DNA of 61,963 bases from Crenothrix polyspora (GCF_900163755.1 NZ_FUKI01000001.1:1-61963), one strand, 5' to 3'; positions 35,943 to 46,408 are shown, numbered from the stretch's first letter. Notes: generated from the letters alone by a model not told the origin. Numbers and translations: made by a program.

Positions 35943-38759
35943 ATGGACACCATCAGCATACGTGGCGCACGAACCCATAATCTGAAAAATATTGATATTG
36001 ATCTCCCCAGAGATCAACTTATTGTTATCACGGGGCTTTCCGGGTCGGGCAAATCTTCACTAGCCTTCGATACCATTTATGCCGAAGGCCAGCGGCGCTA
36101 TGTCGAATCGCTGTCTGCGTATGCCAGACAGTTTTTGTCGATTATGGAAAAGCCGGATGTTGATCATATTGAAGGCTTATCGCCGGCTATTTCCATTGAA
36201 CAAAAATCCACCTCGCATAATCCACGCTCCACGGTGGGTACCATTACCGAAATTTACGATTATCTGCGCTTGCTGTATGCCCGCGCGGGTACGCCGCGCT
36301 GTCCAGAGCATCAAACCTCATTAGAAGCGCAAACCATCAGCCAAATGGTTGATCATCTGCTGGCACAACCGCAAGAACAACGCTGGATGTTGCTCGCGCC
36401 CGTGATTAACGAGCGCAAAGGCGAGCATCTGCAATTACTGGATGACTTGCGCAGTCAGGGTTTTATTCGGGCGCGTATTGATGGCGAAGTGTATGAGCTG
36501 GAAGAAACCCCAGTGCTAGATGCCAAAAAGAAACACACAATTGAAGTGATTGTTGACCGTATAAAAATACGCGATGACATAGCATTACGCTTGTCAGAAT
36601 CGTTTGAAACCGCGTTGCGCATCGCAGATGGTATTGCGATTGCCGTGTGCATGGATGACGGCACTGAGTTGCTGTTTTCGGAACGTTACGCCTGTAAACA
36701 TTGTGGCTACAGTATTACCGAGCTGGAACCACGCATTTTTTCCTTTAATAACCCCAAAGGTGCGTGTGGCAGTTGCGATGGCTTGGGCGTTAGGCAGTTT
36801 TTTGATGCCAGTTTAATTATCCATAATCCGGACATTAGCCTAGCGGGTGGTGCGGTACGCGGTTGGGATAGGCGTAATGCCTATTATTATCAAATTATTT
36901 GTGCGTTGGCCAAACATTATGATTTTGATCCTGAAGAACCGTTTTCGGCGATGTCAAAAAAACATCAGGACATTGTGCTGTACGGCAGCGGTAAAGAGGC
37001 CATAGAATTCAGCTTTTTTAATGGCACCGACAGCGCCAAAAAGAAAAAGCACAGCTTTGAGGGCATCATTGCCAACATGGAGCGACGCTACCACGAAACC
37101 GACTCGCAAATGGTGCGCGAAGAACTGGCCAAATATTTATCGCATCAGGTGTGCAATGTGTGTCAGGGTGCGCGATTAAATGTATCAGCCCGCAATGTGT
37201 TTATTGATGAGCACCCGATTAATGCCCTGACCCGCTTCCCTATCCGCAGCGCGTTACATTTCTTTAAACAACTGAATTTGCCCGGTATACGCGGTGAAAT
37301 CTCCGTTAAAATTGTCAAAGAAATTCAAGAGCGTCTGGAATTTTTAGTTAACGTGGGGCTGGATTATTTAACCCTGGATCGCAGTGCCGAAACCTTGTCC
37401 GGTGGCGAGGCGCAGCGCATTCGCTTGGCCAGCCAGATTGGTGCAGGCTTGGTGGGTGTCATGTACGTGCTGGATGAGCCGTCGATTGGTTTGCACCAGC
37501 GTGATAATCAACGCTTGCTGAATACCTTGTTTCGTCTGCGCGATTTGGGCAATACCGTTATTGTGGTTGAGCATGATGAAGATGCCATCCGCGCCGCACA
37601 GCATATTGTGGATATTGGCCCTGCGGCCGGTGTGCATGGCGGACAAATTGTTGCTCAAGGTACGCTGGCGGATATTCTGGCCAATGAGAATTCGTTAACC
37701 GGCCAGTATTTGTCCGGCAAAATGCGCATTGCCATTCCTGAGACCTTAACTGCTGTAAATCCCGATAAGCAAATTTGCGTGCGTAACGCACAGGGCAATA
37801 ATCTTAAAGATGCCACGGTTAATTTTCCAGTCGGTTTGTTTACCTGCGTGACCGGCGTGTCTGGTTCCGGTAAATCGACGTTAGTGAACGACACCTTGTA
37901 CGCCCATGCAGCACGATTGATTAATCGCGCCGGTATTGTGCCCGCGCCGTGTGCGGGTATTGACGGTTTGCAGCATTTCGATAAAGTGGTGGATATTGAT
38001 CAAAGCCCGATTGGCCGCACGCCGCGCTCTAATCCTGCCACCTATACCGGCTTGTTTACCCCCATACGCGAATTATTCTCGGCCACGCCAGAAGCGCGTT
38101 CGCGTGGTTACACGCCAGGACGCTTCAGTTTTAACGTAAAAGGAGGTCGCTGTGAAGCCTGTACCGGCGACGGTGTGATTAAAGTAGAAATGCACTTTTT
38201 GCCGGATATTTATGTCAATTGTGACCTGTGCAACGGCAAACGTTATAACCGGGAAACCCTGGAAATTCGCTACAAAGGCAAGACCATCGATCAAGTGTTG
38301 GCGATGACAGTGGAAGATGCCCACCAGTTCTTCAGCGCGGTGCCAACCTTGGCGCGAAAATTACAAACCCTGGTTGAAGTGGGTTTAAGTTATATCACCT
38401 TGGGGCAAAATGCCAATACCTTGTCAGGCGGTGAAGCGCAGCGGGTAAAGCTGGCTAAAGAATTGTCCAAGCGCGACACCGGTAAAACCTTGTACATTCT
38501 AGACGAGCCGACTACAGGCTTGCATTTTCATGATATCCAACAATTACTGGCGGTATTGCATACGCTGCGTGACCACGGTAATACGGTGATTGTAATAGAA
38601 CATAATCTGGATGTAATTAAAACCGCTGATTGGGTAGTGGATATGGGGCCTGAAGGCGGTGATGGCGGTGGCGAGCTGGTAGCAGAAGGTACGCCGAAAC
38701 AAGTCTCAGAAAATCCGGCTTCGCACACGGGATTATATTTACAGCGGTTTTTTCAATAA
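35943..38759 (+). CDS. uvrA: excinuclease ABC subunit A
   Basis: UvrA is the damage-recognition ATPase of nucleotide excision repair; it dimerises and loads UvrB. The 938-residue protein has both ABC modules: Walker [10 protein letters not shown] (31-39) with the first [16 protein letters not shown] signature, and GVSGSGKST with the second [16 protein letters not shown]. Zinc-module CxxC pairs are visible (CKHCGY...CGSCDG and CEACTGDG...CDLCNGK). The end of the protein is canonical ([19 protein letters not shown]). Length matches the family and it is complete. Transcription is separate from the glycan island. Confidence 0.98.
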   Translation: MDTISIRGARTHNLKNIDIDLPRDQLIVITGLSGSGKSSLAFDTIYAEGQRRYVESLSAYARQFLSIMEKPDVDHIEGLSPAISIEQKSTSHNPRSTVGTITEIYDYLRLLYARAGTPRCPEHQTSLEAQTISQMVDHLLAQPQEQRWMLLAPVINERKGEHLQLLDDLRSQGFIRARIDGEVYELEETPVLDAKKKHTIEVIVDRIKIRDDIALRLSESFETALRIADGIAIAVCMDDGTELLFSERYACKHCGYSITELEPRIFSFNNPKGACGSCDGLGVRQFFDASLIIHNPDISLAGGAVRGWDRRNAYYYQIICALAKHYDFDPEEPFSAMSKKHQDIVLYGSGKEAIEFSFFNGTDSAKKKKHSFEGIIANMERRYHETDSQMVREELAKYLSHQVCNVCQGARLNVSARNVFIDEHPINALTRFPIRSALHFFKQLNLPGIRGEISVKIVKEIQERLEFLVNVGLDYLTLDRSAETLSGGEAQRIRLASQIGAGLVGVMYVLDEPSIGLHQRDNQRLLNTLFRLRDLGNTVIVVEHDEDAIRAAQHIVDIGPAAGVHGGQIVAQGTLADILANENSLTGQYLSGKMRIAIPETLTAVNPDKQICVRNAQGNNLKDATVNFPVGLFTCVTGVSGSGKSTLVNDTLYAHAARLINRAGIVPAPCAGIDGLQHFDKVVDIDQSPIGRTPRSNPATYTGLFTPIRELFSATPEARSRGYTPGRFSFNVKGGRCEACTGDGVIKVEMHFLPDIYVNCDLCNGKRYNRETLEIRYKGKTIDQVLAMTVEDAHQFFSAVPTLARKLQTLVEVGLSYITLGQNANTLSGGEAQRVKLAKELSKRDTGKTLYILDEPTTGLHFHDIQQLLAVLHTLRDHGNTVIVIEHNLDVIKTADWVVDMGPEGGDGGGELVAEGTPKQVSENPASHTGLYLQRFFQ

Positions 38760-38908
38760 CGCTGAGCGTGTTAACTGTGGTTTTAAAAAATGAAACACGG
38801 AGGATATGGTTAGATGAGTATGTGCTTTTGCCGCGATTGTTGCACTATAAATACACAGGCAACATGTTATTATAAGGCACTTTTTTTCTGTCCCGTTTTA
38901 GGAATATT

Positions 38909-39457
38909 ATGCACGAACTTATTGAGGGTGAACTTTACCAGGCTTTGGAATACGCGAAAAGTGTCGATCAGCATCAAGGCCAACGTATTATTATTCAATT
39001 TGAAATTGATCAACCGCTGCTGTCACAAGCGATTTTTAATGCATTCCCTTCCATGATTGCTGAGCATAACGAGGAGCTATCGCACTTTTTTATGGATTTA
39101 TGTTTTGAGATTATCTGCGTTTACCAAAAAGCATTTGGCAGTACACCACGCTTTAAAGATGATCCAACCTGGATGGAACGCCAAGCGGTATCATTTGATG
39201 ACATATTGCAGCCAATGGCGGGTAAAACCAAAATTGATGCTAAGCAAAGCAATAAAATGAAAAAACTATTTTTTCAACCCAAAGAGGGCGAGATTATTCA
39301 ACACGGCTTGGTGCAGTTTTTGAATGATTCCATTGATGACGATGCACAAGGTAATAATTACTCAAAGCCTGCGATTGAATTGACTAAATCCATGCTGTTT
39401 GTCACAGTGCGCTTATTCAGTAATTTGTATACTAATCACGTTAGGCTAGCTAGCTGA
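38909..39457 (+). CDS. conserved hypothetical protein, 182 residues
   Basis: I do not recognise a family. The soluble, acidic protein (MHELIEGELYQALEYAKSVD) has no signal peptide or membrane segment. It has a helical look with IIIQFEIDQPLLSQAIFNAFP, LSHFFMDLCFEIICVYQKAFG and LVQFLNDSIDDDAQG. It is downstream of uvrA by 150 bp and upstream of a family-A element. A frame in the +1 register overlaps it but is shadow. Confidence 0.7.
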   Translation: MHELIEGELYQALEYAKSVDQHQGQRIIIQFEIDQPLLSQAIFNAFPSMIAEHNEELSHFFMDLCFEIICVYQKAFGSTPRFKDDPTWMERQAVSFDDILQPMAGKTKIDAKQSNKMKKLFFQPKEGEIIQHGLVQFLNDSIDDDAQGNNYSKPAIELTKSMLFVTVRLFSNLYTNHVRLAS

Positions 39458-39474
39458 TATTAAAACAATAGCTA

Positions 39475-39599
39475 CCGCGTTTTCAACTTAGGACAGTTAC
39501 AGCCACCGTTCGTGCTGAGCTTGTCGAAGCATGAACGGTACACTTCGACAAGCTCAGTGCGAACGATTACGCTGTAACTATTGAACTGTGAAAACGCTG
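39475..39599. mobile_element. palindromic MITE, family A, copy after the 182-residue gene
   Basis: A 125-bp element with ends CCGCGTTTTCA (one mismatch to the usual CAGCG) and TGAAAACGCTG, flanked by TA (39473-39474 and 39600-39601). It lies 17 bp beyond the stop codon. Confidence 0.9.
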
Positions 39600-39647
39600 T
39601 AACTGTCTCGCCAAGACAAAAAGCCACACAGTGACTGAAAGCACGTT

Positions 39648-40526
39648 TTACTGTGTAGTAGCGCCCACTTTATAAAATAATGCCGTACAGTTGTGATTAC
39701 CCTTCTTGGTATTGATGTTGATTGTGCTAGCAAATCCTTGGCAATCACCGCGCCAGCCATTAAAATAAAAACCTTTTGCAGGTGTTGCGGTTAATTTTAA
39801 AGCGGCTCCCCTGGCTTGTGATTTTGTGCAGGCGCTGCCACATGCAATACCCGCTGGCTTACTGATCACCTTACCTTGGCCAATAACAGTAATGCGTGTG
39901 ACTGCTAGCGCATCGTTAAGCGCAGCAGATAGGTAAACGTTATCTATGCTAATCACTTCTGATAAGGCGTTGTAGGCGTTGTCGTTGAAGTTGGCTAAAT
40001 TGCTGATACCATCAACCACAGCCATCCCTTTTATAACCTTACCAAAAACAGCGTAACCTGCGGGATTATTTTTATTGACCTGATAATCTAAAAAGGTTTT
40101 ATTTTTGTCCGCTAAGTTAATAAAAAATTGTGATGTCGCGGTATTAGCGCCTTGCGGGTCTTTAGGATCCGATGAGTTAGAAAGACGCGCCATTGCAATA
40201 GTGCCTCTTACGTTACTTAAGCCGTTGCTGGCTTCGTTTATAATCGGCGCATGTGTTTGTTTTTGCAAACCAGTGGCCTTATCAAAACCGCCGCCTTGTG
40301 CGACAAAACCTTTAATAACTCGGTGTATTAGGGTATTTTTGTAAAAGCCACTTTGTGCATAATCAATAAAATTTTTCGAACTAATAGGTGCTTTTCCATG
40401 ATCTAACTGGAGGGTAACAGTGCCTTGCGTGGTTTGTAGCTCAACAATATTAAAAGGCGCACCGCTTACAGTGTGATTAAAAAACGCAAGTGCTGGCACT
40501 AAAAGTAAAAAAGACGGTTTACGCAC
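39648..40526 (-). CDS. exported cyclophilin-type peptidyl-prolyl isomerase with C-terminal repeat domain
   Basis: The 292-residue protein has a signal peptide (residues 1-22, SFLLLVPALAFFNHTVSG). The cyclophilin domain (about 25-195) contains NFIDYAQSGFYKNTLIHRVIKGFVAQGGGF and GTIAMARLSNSSDPKDP...ATSQFFINLADKN. The catalytic Arg (HRVI) and the GTIAMAR/SQFFIN motifs are present. The C-terminal 80 residues (GIACGSACTKSQ, FNGWRGDCQG) form an InlB B-repeat-like domain with two Cys pairs, suited to the periplasm or cell surface. It acts on prolyl bonds of exported proteins; the attached domain is unusual for the family. Confidence 0.9.
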   Translation of the reverse strand: MRKPSFLLLVPALAFFNHTVSGAPFNIVELQTTQGTVTLQLDHGKAPISSKNFIDYAQSGFYKNTLIHRVIKGFVAQGGGFDKATGLQKQTHAPIINEASNGLSNVRGTIAMARLSNSSDPKDPQGANTATSQFFINLADKNKTFLDYQVNKNNPAGYAVFGKVIKGMAVVDGISNLANFNDNAYNALSEVISIDNVYLSAALNDALAVTRITVIGQGKVISKPAGIACGSACTKSQARGAALKLTATPAKGFYFNGWRGDCQGFASTININTKKGNHNCTALFYKVGATTQ

Positions 40527-40677
40527 GGGAATTCCTATTAAGCATAATTAAAGGGGATGTTGTCTGTGTGTTTTTACAGTTTAAAGTATAGTCTAAACAT
40601 GCGCTGCCAATTTTCTTACTTGGATTGTGTTTTGAATAGATTTAATCTCACCGCCCTACTATTCAGTAATGTTTTTT

Positions 40678-40706
40678 TTGATTAAAAATGGATTACCAAG
40701 TATACT
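40678..40706 (+). promoter_or_regulatory. sigma-70 promoter of the tRNA-Phe pair
   Basis: TTGATT (40678-40683) and TATACT (40701-40706) are 17 nt apart. The -10 lies about 20 nt before the first tRNA. Confidence 0.7.
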
Positions 40707-40726
40707 AGCCAGCTTTGTAGAGACGC

Positions 40727-40802
40727 GCCCAGGTAGCTCAGTCGGTAGAGCAAAGGATTGAAAATCCTTGTGTCGACGGTTCGATTCCGCCCCTGGGCAC
40801 CA
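40727..40802 (+). tRNA. tRNA-Phe (GAA), copy 1
   Basis: 76 nt including encoded CCA. The acceptor stem is GCCCAGG with its complement, the D-arm is GCTCAGTCGGTAGAGC, the anticodon GAA sits in the loop ATTGAAAAT, and the T-arm contains GGTTCGATTCC. Confidence 0.97.
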
Positions 40803-40828
40803 TCTTACAATGTGTACTGCTAAAAAAT

Positions 40829-40904
40829 GCCCAGGTAGCTCAGTCGGTAGAGCAAAGGATTGAAAATCCTTGTGTCGACGGTTCGATTCCGCCCCTGGGC
40901 ACCA
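40829..40904 (+). tRNA. tRNA-Phe (GAA), copy 2
   Basis: Same 76-nt sequence as copy 1, separated from it by a 26-bp spacer, so both are probably transcribed together. No own promoter is seen in the spacer. Confidence 0.97.
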
Positions 40905-41223
40905 TTCATTTACATCCCCTTATTTTTCCAGCGTTTGCATCCTTAAAACGCACGATATACACCCGCCTTATCTTTTCTTTATCTGATTTTGTTAAGCGCC
41001 GTATTACGCGCGTTTTTTAACGGTATTTCCATTGCCTGCAATGCGGCCAAAAGCTGTTATCAAATGATACATTCGGCACAGCCCATATAATAATACAACT
41101 CATAAATATAAATAAATTTTATATATCAACAAGATATGATTTATTATGTAAGATAAATAGACAACTATTCTCGATTAACTTACCATTTGAATTCCCCAGC
41201 TCAGCCGCTATGGTTACACCAAA
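40905..41223. other. gap between tRNA-Phe and the metalloprotease gene
   Basis: No gene or repeat is seen. The second half (41090-41170) is AT-rich and could hold the promoter of the protease gene. Confidence 0.5.
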
Positions 41224-43572
41224 ATGAGAAAGTATCGAGTTACATCCCAATTATTAATTTTTGCTATCAGCGCAATGCCATTGGCAGCCTTATCAAGGCC
41301 TGCTAACGTTAAGCATTTTGGTAGAAATTCACCGTTTAAAATTGCTGATTTGCCAGCAAGCCGCGTAAAATCAAGTTTACAGGCACTGCCAGCAGCGACC
41401 CAAGAAAAAGCATTAACACGGCTACATAGGTTTTCTTTTACAGCAGCAGATTTACCGTATTTAAATATAGACTCCAAAGGCGCAGCTTTTTACAGCGATA
41501 CGTTTTTACCAGAACCGACTGCAAAAAATACTGCGGCAGCGTCGGGTTTTGTACATGCACCACAACCCATTAGTGCTGCGGATGCGTTTGCTTTGCACAG
41601 CAAGCCCGGTGCCACTAAAGTGGTATATCTTGATTTTAACGGACATGTCATTAGCGGCACAGCATGGAACGATGCGACACATCCATCATACAAAGCCAAG
41701 CCTTACGATACCGATAACGCTCTCGATACGTTTAGTAGCACTGAATTAAGTGCAATCCACGAAATATGGCATCGTATTGCTGAAGACTATGCGGCTTTTA
41801 ATGTTGACGTGACCACGCAAGAGCCGGTTAATTTTGGCCCCACAGTAGGCAGAGTTTTAATTACTCACAGTACAGATCGCGATGGCCAGATTATGCCATC
41901 TTCCACCGGTGGTGGCATCGCTTATGTTGGCGTTTGGGGAGACAGTGATTATGCAAGTACACATTCGCCGGCAATGGTTTTCTACAATCATTTAGGCCCT
42001 GGATATTCGCCTTTTATTGCAGAAGCGGCTTCTCATGAAATGGGGCACAACCTTGGACTCAACCATGATGGCACTTCAGTACTTGGTTATTACAAAGGGC
42101 ATGGTGATGGCTTAGTATCGTGGGGTGCGATTATGGGCAACAGTTATAGTCAAAATGTAACTCAATGGAGTAAAGGCGAGTATGCAGATGCTAATAACCA
42201 ACAAGACGATCTTAGTATCATCAGTAATTTACTAACTTACCGCACGGACGATCACAGCAATCTTTCAACGGGCGCTACCGCGCTACTGATTGATACAGCA
42301 GGTGCAATAACGGCGACTAATCCAGAAAATGACCCTTTTAATACCGCAACAAGCAATAAAGGTATTATTGAAACCCGCGATGATATTGATTATTTTAAAT
42401 TTAATGCAGGCGACGGGGCATTACAAATTAATATTAACCCTACTTGGATAGCGTTTTTAAGATCTGATAATAGAGGCAGCAATTTAGATATTCAAGCAAC
42501 GTTATACGACCAAAATGGTACACAAGTAACGCAAGTTGATCCTATCGATAATACCAATGCCGTCATTAACGCGACGGTGACAGCAGGAACATATTTTCTT
42601 GCTGTCGCCGGTGTGGGTAACTCGGTATCCCCTTATAGCGATTATGCCAGCCTAGGCGAGTATTTTATTTCGGGTACGATAACACCCGGTGTTCCAGCTG
42701 ACACAACAGCACCGACACCCAATCCGATGACCTGGTCTATCTCGCCCAACGCAGGTGGCAGTAGCAATAGTATTAACATGACAGCTACAGTGGCAACCGA
42801 CAATTCGGGTGGAGCTGTACAATATCAATTTATCTGCGTTTCCGGTGGACAAGGTTGCGTTACCAGTGCCTGGCAAGCATCTAACCAATACACAGCAACA
42901 AACTTGGCCGGCGCAACACCTTACAGTTATCAAGTAAAAGCCAAAGATGCGGCTAATAATGAAACCAGCGCATCTTTAAGTGTTTCGGCAAGCACCATGC
43001 CGGTAGATAACACGCCGCCTACACCAAATCCTATGAAATGGCAGCTAAAACCCAATGCCGGCCAAAGTAGCACCAGTATCACAATGACGGCAGTGCTGGC
43101 AAAAGATACGCCCAGTAGCGCTATAGCGTATAAGTTTGTCTGTGTGTCAGGTGGGAAAAATTGTGTCGACAGCAGTTGGCAGTCCACCAACCAATACAAC
43201 GCTACGGACTTATCGCCTGCAACAAAATACACGTTTAAAGTTAAAGCTAAAGATGCCTCCGGTAATGAGACAGCTCTATCGGCAGCTGGGTTGGCAACAA
43301 CCAAGCAGGCAGCGCCATTAGCACCAACAAATTTAACAGGTAGTCGCTTAACGGCTACAAAAACTAATTTGACTTGGGGCGCTATTAGTAATGCAACACG
43401 CTATGAAATATGGCGTTGTACAGTTGCCGGTAGTGTGTGTAACTACAGTCGCACGGCCACAGCAAATGTAAACGCATACAACGGCGTTGCCCCCACTTCT
43501 ACTGTACGCTATAAAGTGAGGGCGACTAATACAGCAGGATCATCTGCCTTTAGTAATGAATTGAATTTATAG
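41224..43572 (+). CDS. secreted zinc metalloprotease with fibronectin III-type domains
   Basis: The 782-residue protein has a signal peptide (MRKYRVTSQLLIFAISAMPLAALS). A reprolysin-like peptidase domain carries the metzincin motif HEMGHNLGLNH at residues 271-281 (ligands H271, H275, H281; catalytic E272) and a downstream GAIMGNSYS Met-turn candidate. A PPC-type beta domain (about 365-480, DDIDYFKFNAGDG...YFLAVAGVGN) follows. Then come two near-duplicate Fn3-like domains beginning APTPNPM / PPTPNPM (about 495-690) and a third (PLAPTNLTGSRL). It is an exported protease that probably acts outside the cell. Confidence 0.88.
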   Translation: MRKYRVTSQLLIFAISAMPLAALSRPANVKHFGRNSPFKIADLPASRVKSSLQALPAATQEKALTRLHRFSFTAADLPYLNIDSKGAAFYSDTFLPEPTAKNTAAASGFVHAPQPISAADAFALHSKPGATKVVYLDFNGHVISGTAWNDATHPSYKAKPYDTDNALDTFSSTELSAIHEIWHRIAEDYAAFNVDVTTQEPVNFGPTVGRVLITHSTDRDGQIMPSSTGGGIAYVGVWGDSDYASTHSPAMVFYNHLGPGYSPFIAEAASHEMGHNLGLNHDGTSVLGYYKGHGDGLVSWGAIMGNSYSQNVTQWSKGEYADANNQQDDLSIISNLLTYRTDDHSNLSTGATALLIDTAGAITATNPENDPFNTATSNKGIIETRDDIDYFKFNAGDGALQININPTWIAFLRSDNRGSNLDIQATLYDQNGTQVTQVDPIDNTNAVINATVTAGTYFLAVAGVGNSVSPYSDYASLGEYFISGTITPGVPADTTAPTPNPMTWSISPNAGGSSNSINMTATVATDNSGGAVQYQFICVSGGQGCVTSAWQASNQYTATNLAGATPYSYQVKAKDAANNETSASLSVSASTMPVDNTPPTPNPMKWQLKPNAGQSSTSITMTAVLAKDTPSSAIAYKFVCVSGGKNCVDSSWQSTNQYNATDLSPATKYTFKVKAKDASGNETALSAAGLATTKQAAPLAPTNLTGSRLTATKTNLTWGAISNATRYEIWRCTVAGSVCNYSRTATANVNAYNGVAPTSTVRYKVRATNTAGSSAFSNELNL

Positions 43573-43930
43573 CTTATACAGCGTTTTCAACTTAGGAACG
43601 TGCATGAAATAACTTGAACAACTTAAACGCCACCACCGTTCGTGCTGAGCTTGTCGAAGCATGAACGGCACACTTCGACAAGCTCAGTGCGAACGGTTAC
43701 GCTGTAACTATTGAACTGTGAAAACACTGTATTATTGTGGCAGATACTTTAGTCTCGATTTTTTTCGGCTAAAGCCTCTGCCGCGCAGTTCAAAAATATT
43801 TCGATCAACTACTTACTGCTCATGAGAAACGGTTACAGTAAGCTTTAGACTCACATTTTTAAAAACACCGCGTCAACATTACGATTAGATACCTAATTTT
43901 TGTGTGTAAAAATGCTTTAGCTATATCAAC
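43573..43930. other. gap with chimeric palindromic element
   Basis: Apart from the A/B chimeric element at 43579-43729, only AT-rich sequence without recognisable features is seen. Confidence 0.7.
43579..43729. mobile_element. chimeric palindromic element: family A ends with a family B left arm
   Basis: A 151-bp element flanked by TA (43577-43578 and 43730-43731), starting CAGCGTTTTCA and ending TGAAAACACTG. After CAACTTAGGA the left arm switches to the family-B sequence ACGTGCATGAAATAACTTGA, then returns to the shared core. The right arm is ordinary family A. Confidence 0.85.
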
Positions 43931-44554
43931 TTACTTCAAAATAATATGGCTGTACGCCCTTTCTAACTGTGCAAGTTCATTTAACGTATTCAGGTTGGTG
44001 AATATATCGGCTTCAGCGCTAAAATCTACACGACTAATAGAATGCTGCGCTAACCAGTCGCCCACTTTACGCTGGCCACTGGCTAAAAACTCACCTAGAT
44101 TTTCGCGCAAGCCAGTACGCACCGCAAAAAACACCGGGTGCAACTGTGTGCCATCGCTTGCAACGGTGAGGATGCTTTGCGTGCTTAGCTGCTGTTGCAA
44201 TAAGCGCTCAACATGGTTGGCGGCAATTAATGGGCAATCACACGGCATTACAATTAGCTGATCAGCATCGGTTTTAAGCAGGGCGGCATACACACCGGCT
44301 AAAGGCCCGTCGTAGCTGTCGGTCGTGTCGCTAACCACTGGCCAGCCAAAGTGTTGATAGGTGTTCAAATTGCGATTGGCATTAATAATTAACTGATCAA
44401 CAACCGGTGCCAGCGCAGCAATGGCGTAACAAATTAAAGCTTTATCTCTGTACGCAACAAGGCCTTTGTCTTGGTACGCCATGCGGGTAGCACGACCTCC
44501 GGCAAGAATAACGCCTGCTGTTTTTGATTGATAATGATTGGATTTTGAACTCAC
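43931..44554 (-). CDS. mobA: molybdenum cofactor guanylyltransferase
   Basis: MobA adds GMP from GTP to molybdopterin to make the bis-MGD cofactor of the DMSO-reductase family. The 207-residue protein has AGVILAGGRATRM at residues 13-25 followed by KGL (conserved Lys), then VSDTTDSYDGPLAGVYAAL and VMPCDCPLI, the usual GTP/Mg-binding motifs. It is a complete protein of normal length. No other Mo-cofactor gene is nearby. Confidence 0.94.
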   Translation of the reverse strand: MSSKSNHYQSKTAGVILAGGRATRMAYQDKGLVAYRDKALICYAIAALAPVVDQLIINANRNLNTYQHFGWPVVSDTTDSYDGPLAGVYAALLKTDADQLIVMPCDCPLIAANHVERLLQQQLSTQSILTVASDGTQLHPVFFAVRTGLRENLGEFLASGQRKVGDWLAQHSISRVDFSAEADIFTNLNTLNELAQLERAYSHIILK

Positions 44555-44791
44555 GTTAAGCTAGGTTGTCCAAGTGGGTTAACTGATGCAGATCATACCT
44601 AAACGTGGCGTATCTGTCCGCTTGTTTCTACTTTATGTAAATCAGTTATAGCACTATAGGCTATTTAAAAGGCCGTGTTAATGCGGTAGAATCCGTCATC
44701 CCAGTTGTTTTGCACATGGCAGTTTAGCAAACGGCGTGAGGATACAGTAGTTGGTGACATTAAAAAATAATAACGAGAGGAGTTAAACGTT

Positions 44792-45376
44792 GTGAGCAAA
44801 ATTTTAGATGAAGTATTAGCGGCTAACCAAGCCTATGTAGCGGATTTTGGCGATAAAGGCGAGTTGGCATTGCCACCCGCCAGAAGCTTTGCCATTTTAA
44901 CCTGTATGGATGCACGCTTAGATCCTGCTAAATATGCCGGGCTGTCAGAGGGCGATGCCCATGTCATCCGTAATGCGGGTGGTCGTGCTAGCGATGACGC
45001 GATTCGTTCATTGGTTATTTCTTACAAATTATTAGGTACCCGTGAGTGGTTTATTATTCATCATACCAATTGCGGTATGGAATTATTTACCGATGAAATC
45101 ATGCGCCGTTTGTTAAATAGCAGCTTAAAAACCGCGTCTATTGATGCAGAAGGTTGGCATGATTCCGGCGATGGCCCTGGCTCCGCAGAATGTAATTATA
45201 TTGATTGGCTGACTATTAAAGATCAAGAATCCAGCGTATTGGAAGATGTCACACGGGTTAGAAATCACCCGTTAGTGCCTGGCAATATTCCTGTCTATGG
45301 CTATATCTACGATTGCAAAAGCGGTCGTTTGATAGAAGTGCCTGCGGCAACGGAAGCGGGTAAGGCTTGCTGCTAA
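44792..45376 (+). CDS. beta-class carbonic anhydrase
   Basis: The 194-residue enzyme interconverts CO2 and bicarbonate. Zinc ligands are visible: C38 and the Asp/Arg dyad in CMDAR (D40, R42), H91 and C94 in HHTNCGM. The start is GTG with a strong GAGAGGAG upstream. The region [23 protein letters not shown] is typical of beta-CA. A hairpin likely to be its terminator follows 11 bp after the stop. Confidence 0.93.
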   Translation: MSKILDEVLAANQAYVADFGDKGELALPPARSFAILTCMDARLDPAKYAGLSEGDAHVIRNAGGRASDDAIRSLVISYKLLGTREWFIIHHTNCGMELFTDEIMRRLLNSSLKTASIDAEGWHDSGDGPGSAECNYIDWLTIKDQESSVLEDVTRVRNHPLVPGNIPVYGYIYDCKSGRLIEVPAATEAGKACC

Positions 45377-45387
45377 GCCTTTGCAGT

Positions 45388-45430
45388 GCAACCATGTTGG
45401 CATTTAAGGTGCTAGCATGGTTGCCGTTTT
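45388..45430 (+). terminator. terminator after the carbonic anhydrase gene
   Basis: GCAACCATG and CATGGTTGC pair around a partly paired loop and are followed by CGTTTT. This fits a rho-independent terminator with a long stem and a short T-tract. Confidence 0.65.
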
Positions 45431-45530
45431 GTGGACTTAATCTTGCCATTGAATGTGCGTAAGCGCAATCTAGCCGTTAAAATGGCTGACACTATTCGCC
45501 CTAGCGGCATTAACTGACTGATTGAGCTAT

Positions 45531-45920
45531 ATGAAAAAACCCTACACAGCCCTTATTTTAAGCGCGATTGCGCTTAACCTTGCCGCATGTGCCACCACAG
45601 CGATACCAGAAAAACCCACTGAACCAGCCAGCCAAGTAAATAATTATCCAACACGGGATCGTGTGGACTATGTTTTAAACTGTATAGCGGAACACGGCGG
45701 CTTAAATTATATTAGCCAATACGCCTGTGGCTGTAAAATTGACAAAATAGCCGAACAGATGAGCTTTGAAGCGTTCGATACCGCCAAAACATTTACTAAT
45801 TTGCGTGGTGTGCCAGGAGAAAGTGGCGCGGCGTTTCGTGATCCGAAACAATCGAAGGATTTGAAGAAAAAACTGAAGGAAGTGGAAGCGTCTGCGGAAA
45901 AAAGCTGTTTTGTAAAATAA
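45531..45920 (+). CDS. small lipoprotein, unknown function
   Basis: About 129 residues from the ATG at 45531 (MKKPYTALILSAIALNLAACATT); a start at 45522 adds three residues. The lipobox LAAC places the acylated Cys near residue 20. The mature part has three more cysteines (NCIAEHGGLNYISQYACGCKID) and a C-terminal Lys/Glu-rich helix ending in CFVK. No family is recognised. Probably outer-membrane or periplasmic. Confidence 0.8.
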   Translation: MKKPYTALILSAIALNLAACATTAIPEKPTEPASQVNNYPTRDRVDYVLNCIAEHGGLNYISQYACGCKIDKIAEQMSFEAFDTAKTFTNLRGVPGESGAAFRDPKQSKDLKKKLKEVEASAEKSCFVK

Positions 45921-45971
45921 CGAATGGCAGTTTTGCACAGAGTAATCAAACTAAAATAAAGCACTGAAGCC

Positions 45972-45998
45972 TCCTGATTGAGGTAAACTCAATCAGGA
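45972..45998. promoter_or_regulatory. 11-bp perfect hairpin between convergent genes
   Basis: TCCTGATTGAG, GTAAA loop, CTCAATCAGGA. It sits between the convergent ends of the lipoprotein gene and the 128-residue gene. There is no T-run, so it may act as a transcript end stabiliser rather than a strong terminator. Confidence 0.6.
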
Positions 45999-46021
45999 TA
46001 GCGTGTATCAGGTTATAGCCG

Positions 46022-46408
46022 TTAAACCTGGCCGTGCAGTGCTTCAAAGGCTTTTTGTGCCTTTTCCAATTCTTGTTCAGCTTCTTGCAAAGAACTGGCT
46101 TTAGCATGTGTTTTAGCAGCTTTTAATATGTCGTTAGCTTTTGAACGATTTCTATCAACAACGTCATTGGCATTAACTTCTTTACTGGCATCCAGTGCCG
46201 CTTTAATCATTGGTGCAACGGCAGCACCATCTGAACCGCTTTTTATTGCGACGATAGCCGCTTTTATTTTACCGATAACCAAGTCAATAGCTTCATGAGG
46301 ACCGTAAGCTATTCTGCCTTCATCCACTTCAGCCAAAGCGGCGGTTGAAAAACTGCCCATAGATGTGGCAATCAATAATGCTAATCCGAATTTTTTTAAA
46401 AGTTTCAT
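46022..46408 (-). CDS. periplasmic small helical protein (paralogue 1)
   Basis: The 128-residue protein has a signal peptide ending STAALA. The mature part begins EVDEGRIAYGPHEAIDLV and is helical and Ala/Lys/Glu rich (KAAKTHAKASSLQEAEQELEKAQKAFEAL). It is a clear paralogue of 46831-47232, with the same leader TTTTAGGACTGTAATTATG-type just upstream. I do not recognise a named family. Regular helices suggest a small periplasmic bundle, possibly redox- or metal-related as in methanotroph genomes, but there is no cysteine or clear ligand. Confidence 0.8.
   Translation of the reverse strand: MKLLKKFGLALLIATSMGSFSTAALAEVDEGRIAYGPHEAIDLVIGKIKAAIVAIKSGSDGAAVAPMIKAALDASKEVNANDVVDRNRSKANDILKAAKTHAKASSLQEAEQELEKAQKAFEALHGQV

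Noticed and set aside
36079-38728. Extra frames inside uvrA on both strands
   Set aside because: uvrA is full length with all motifs in frame; the others have no start signals.
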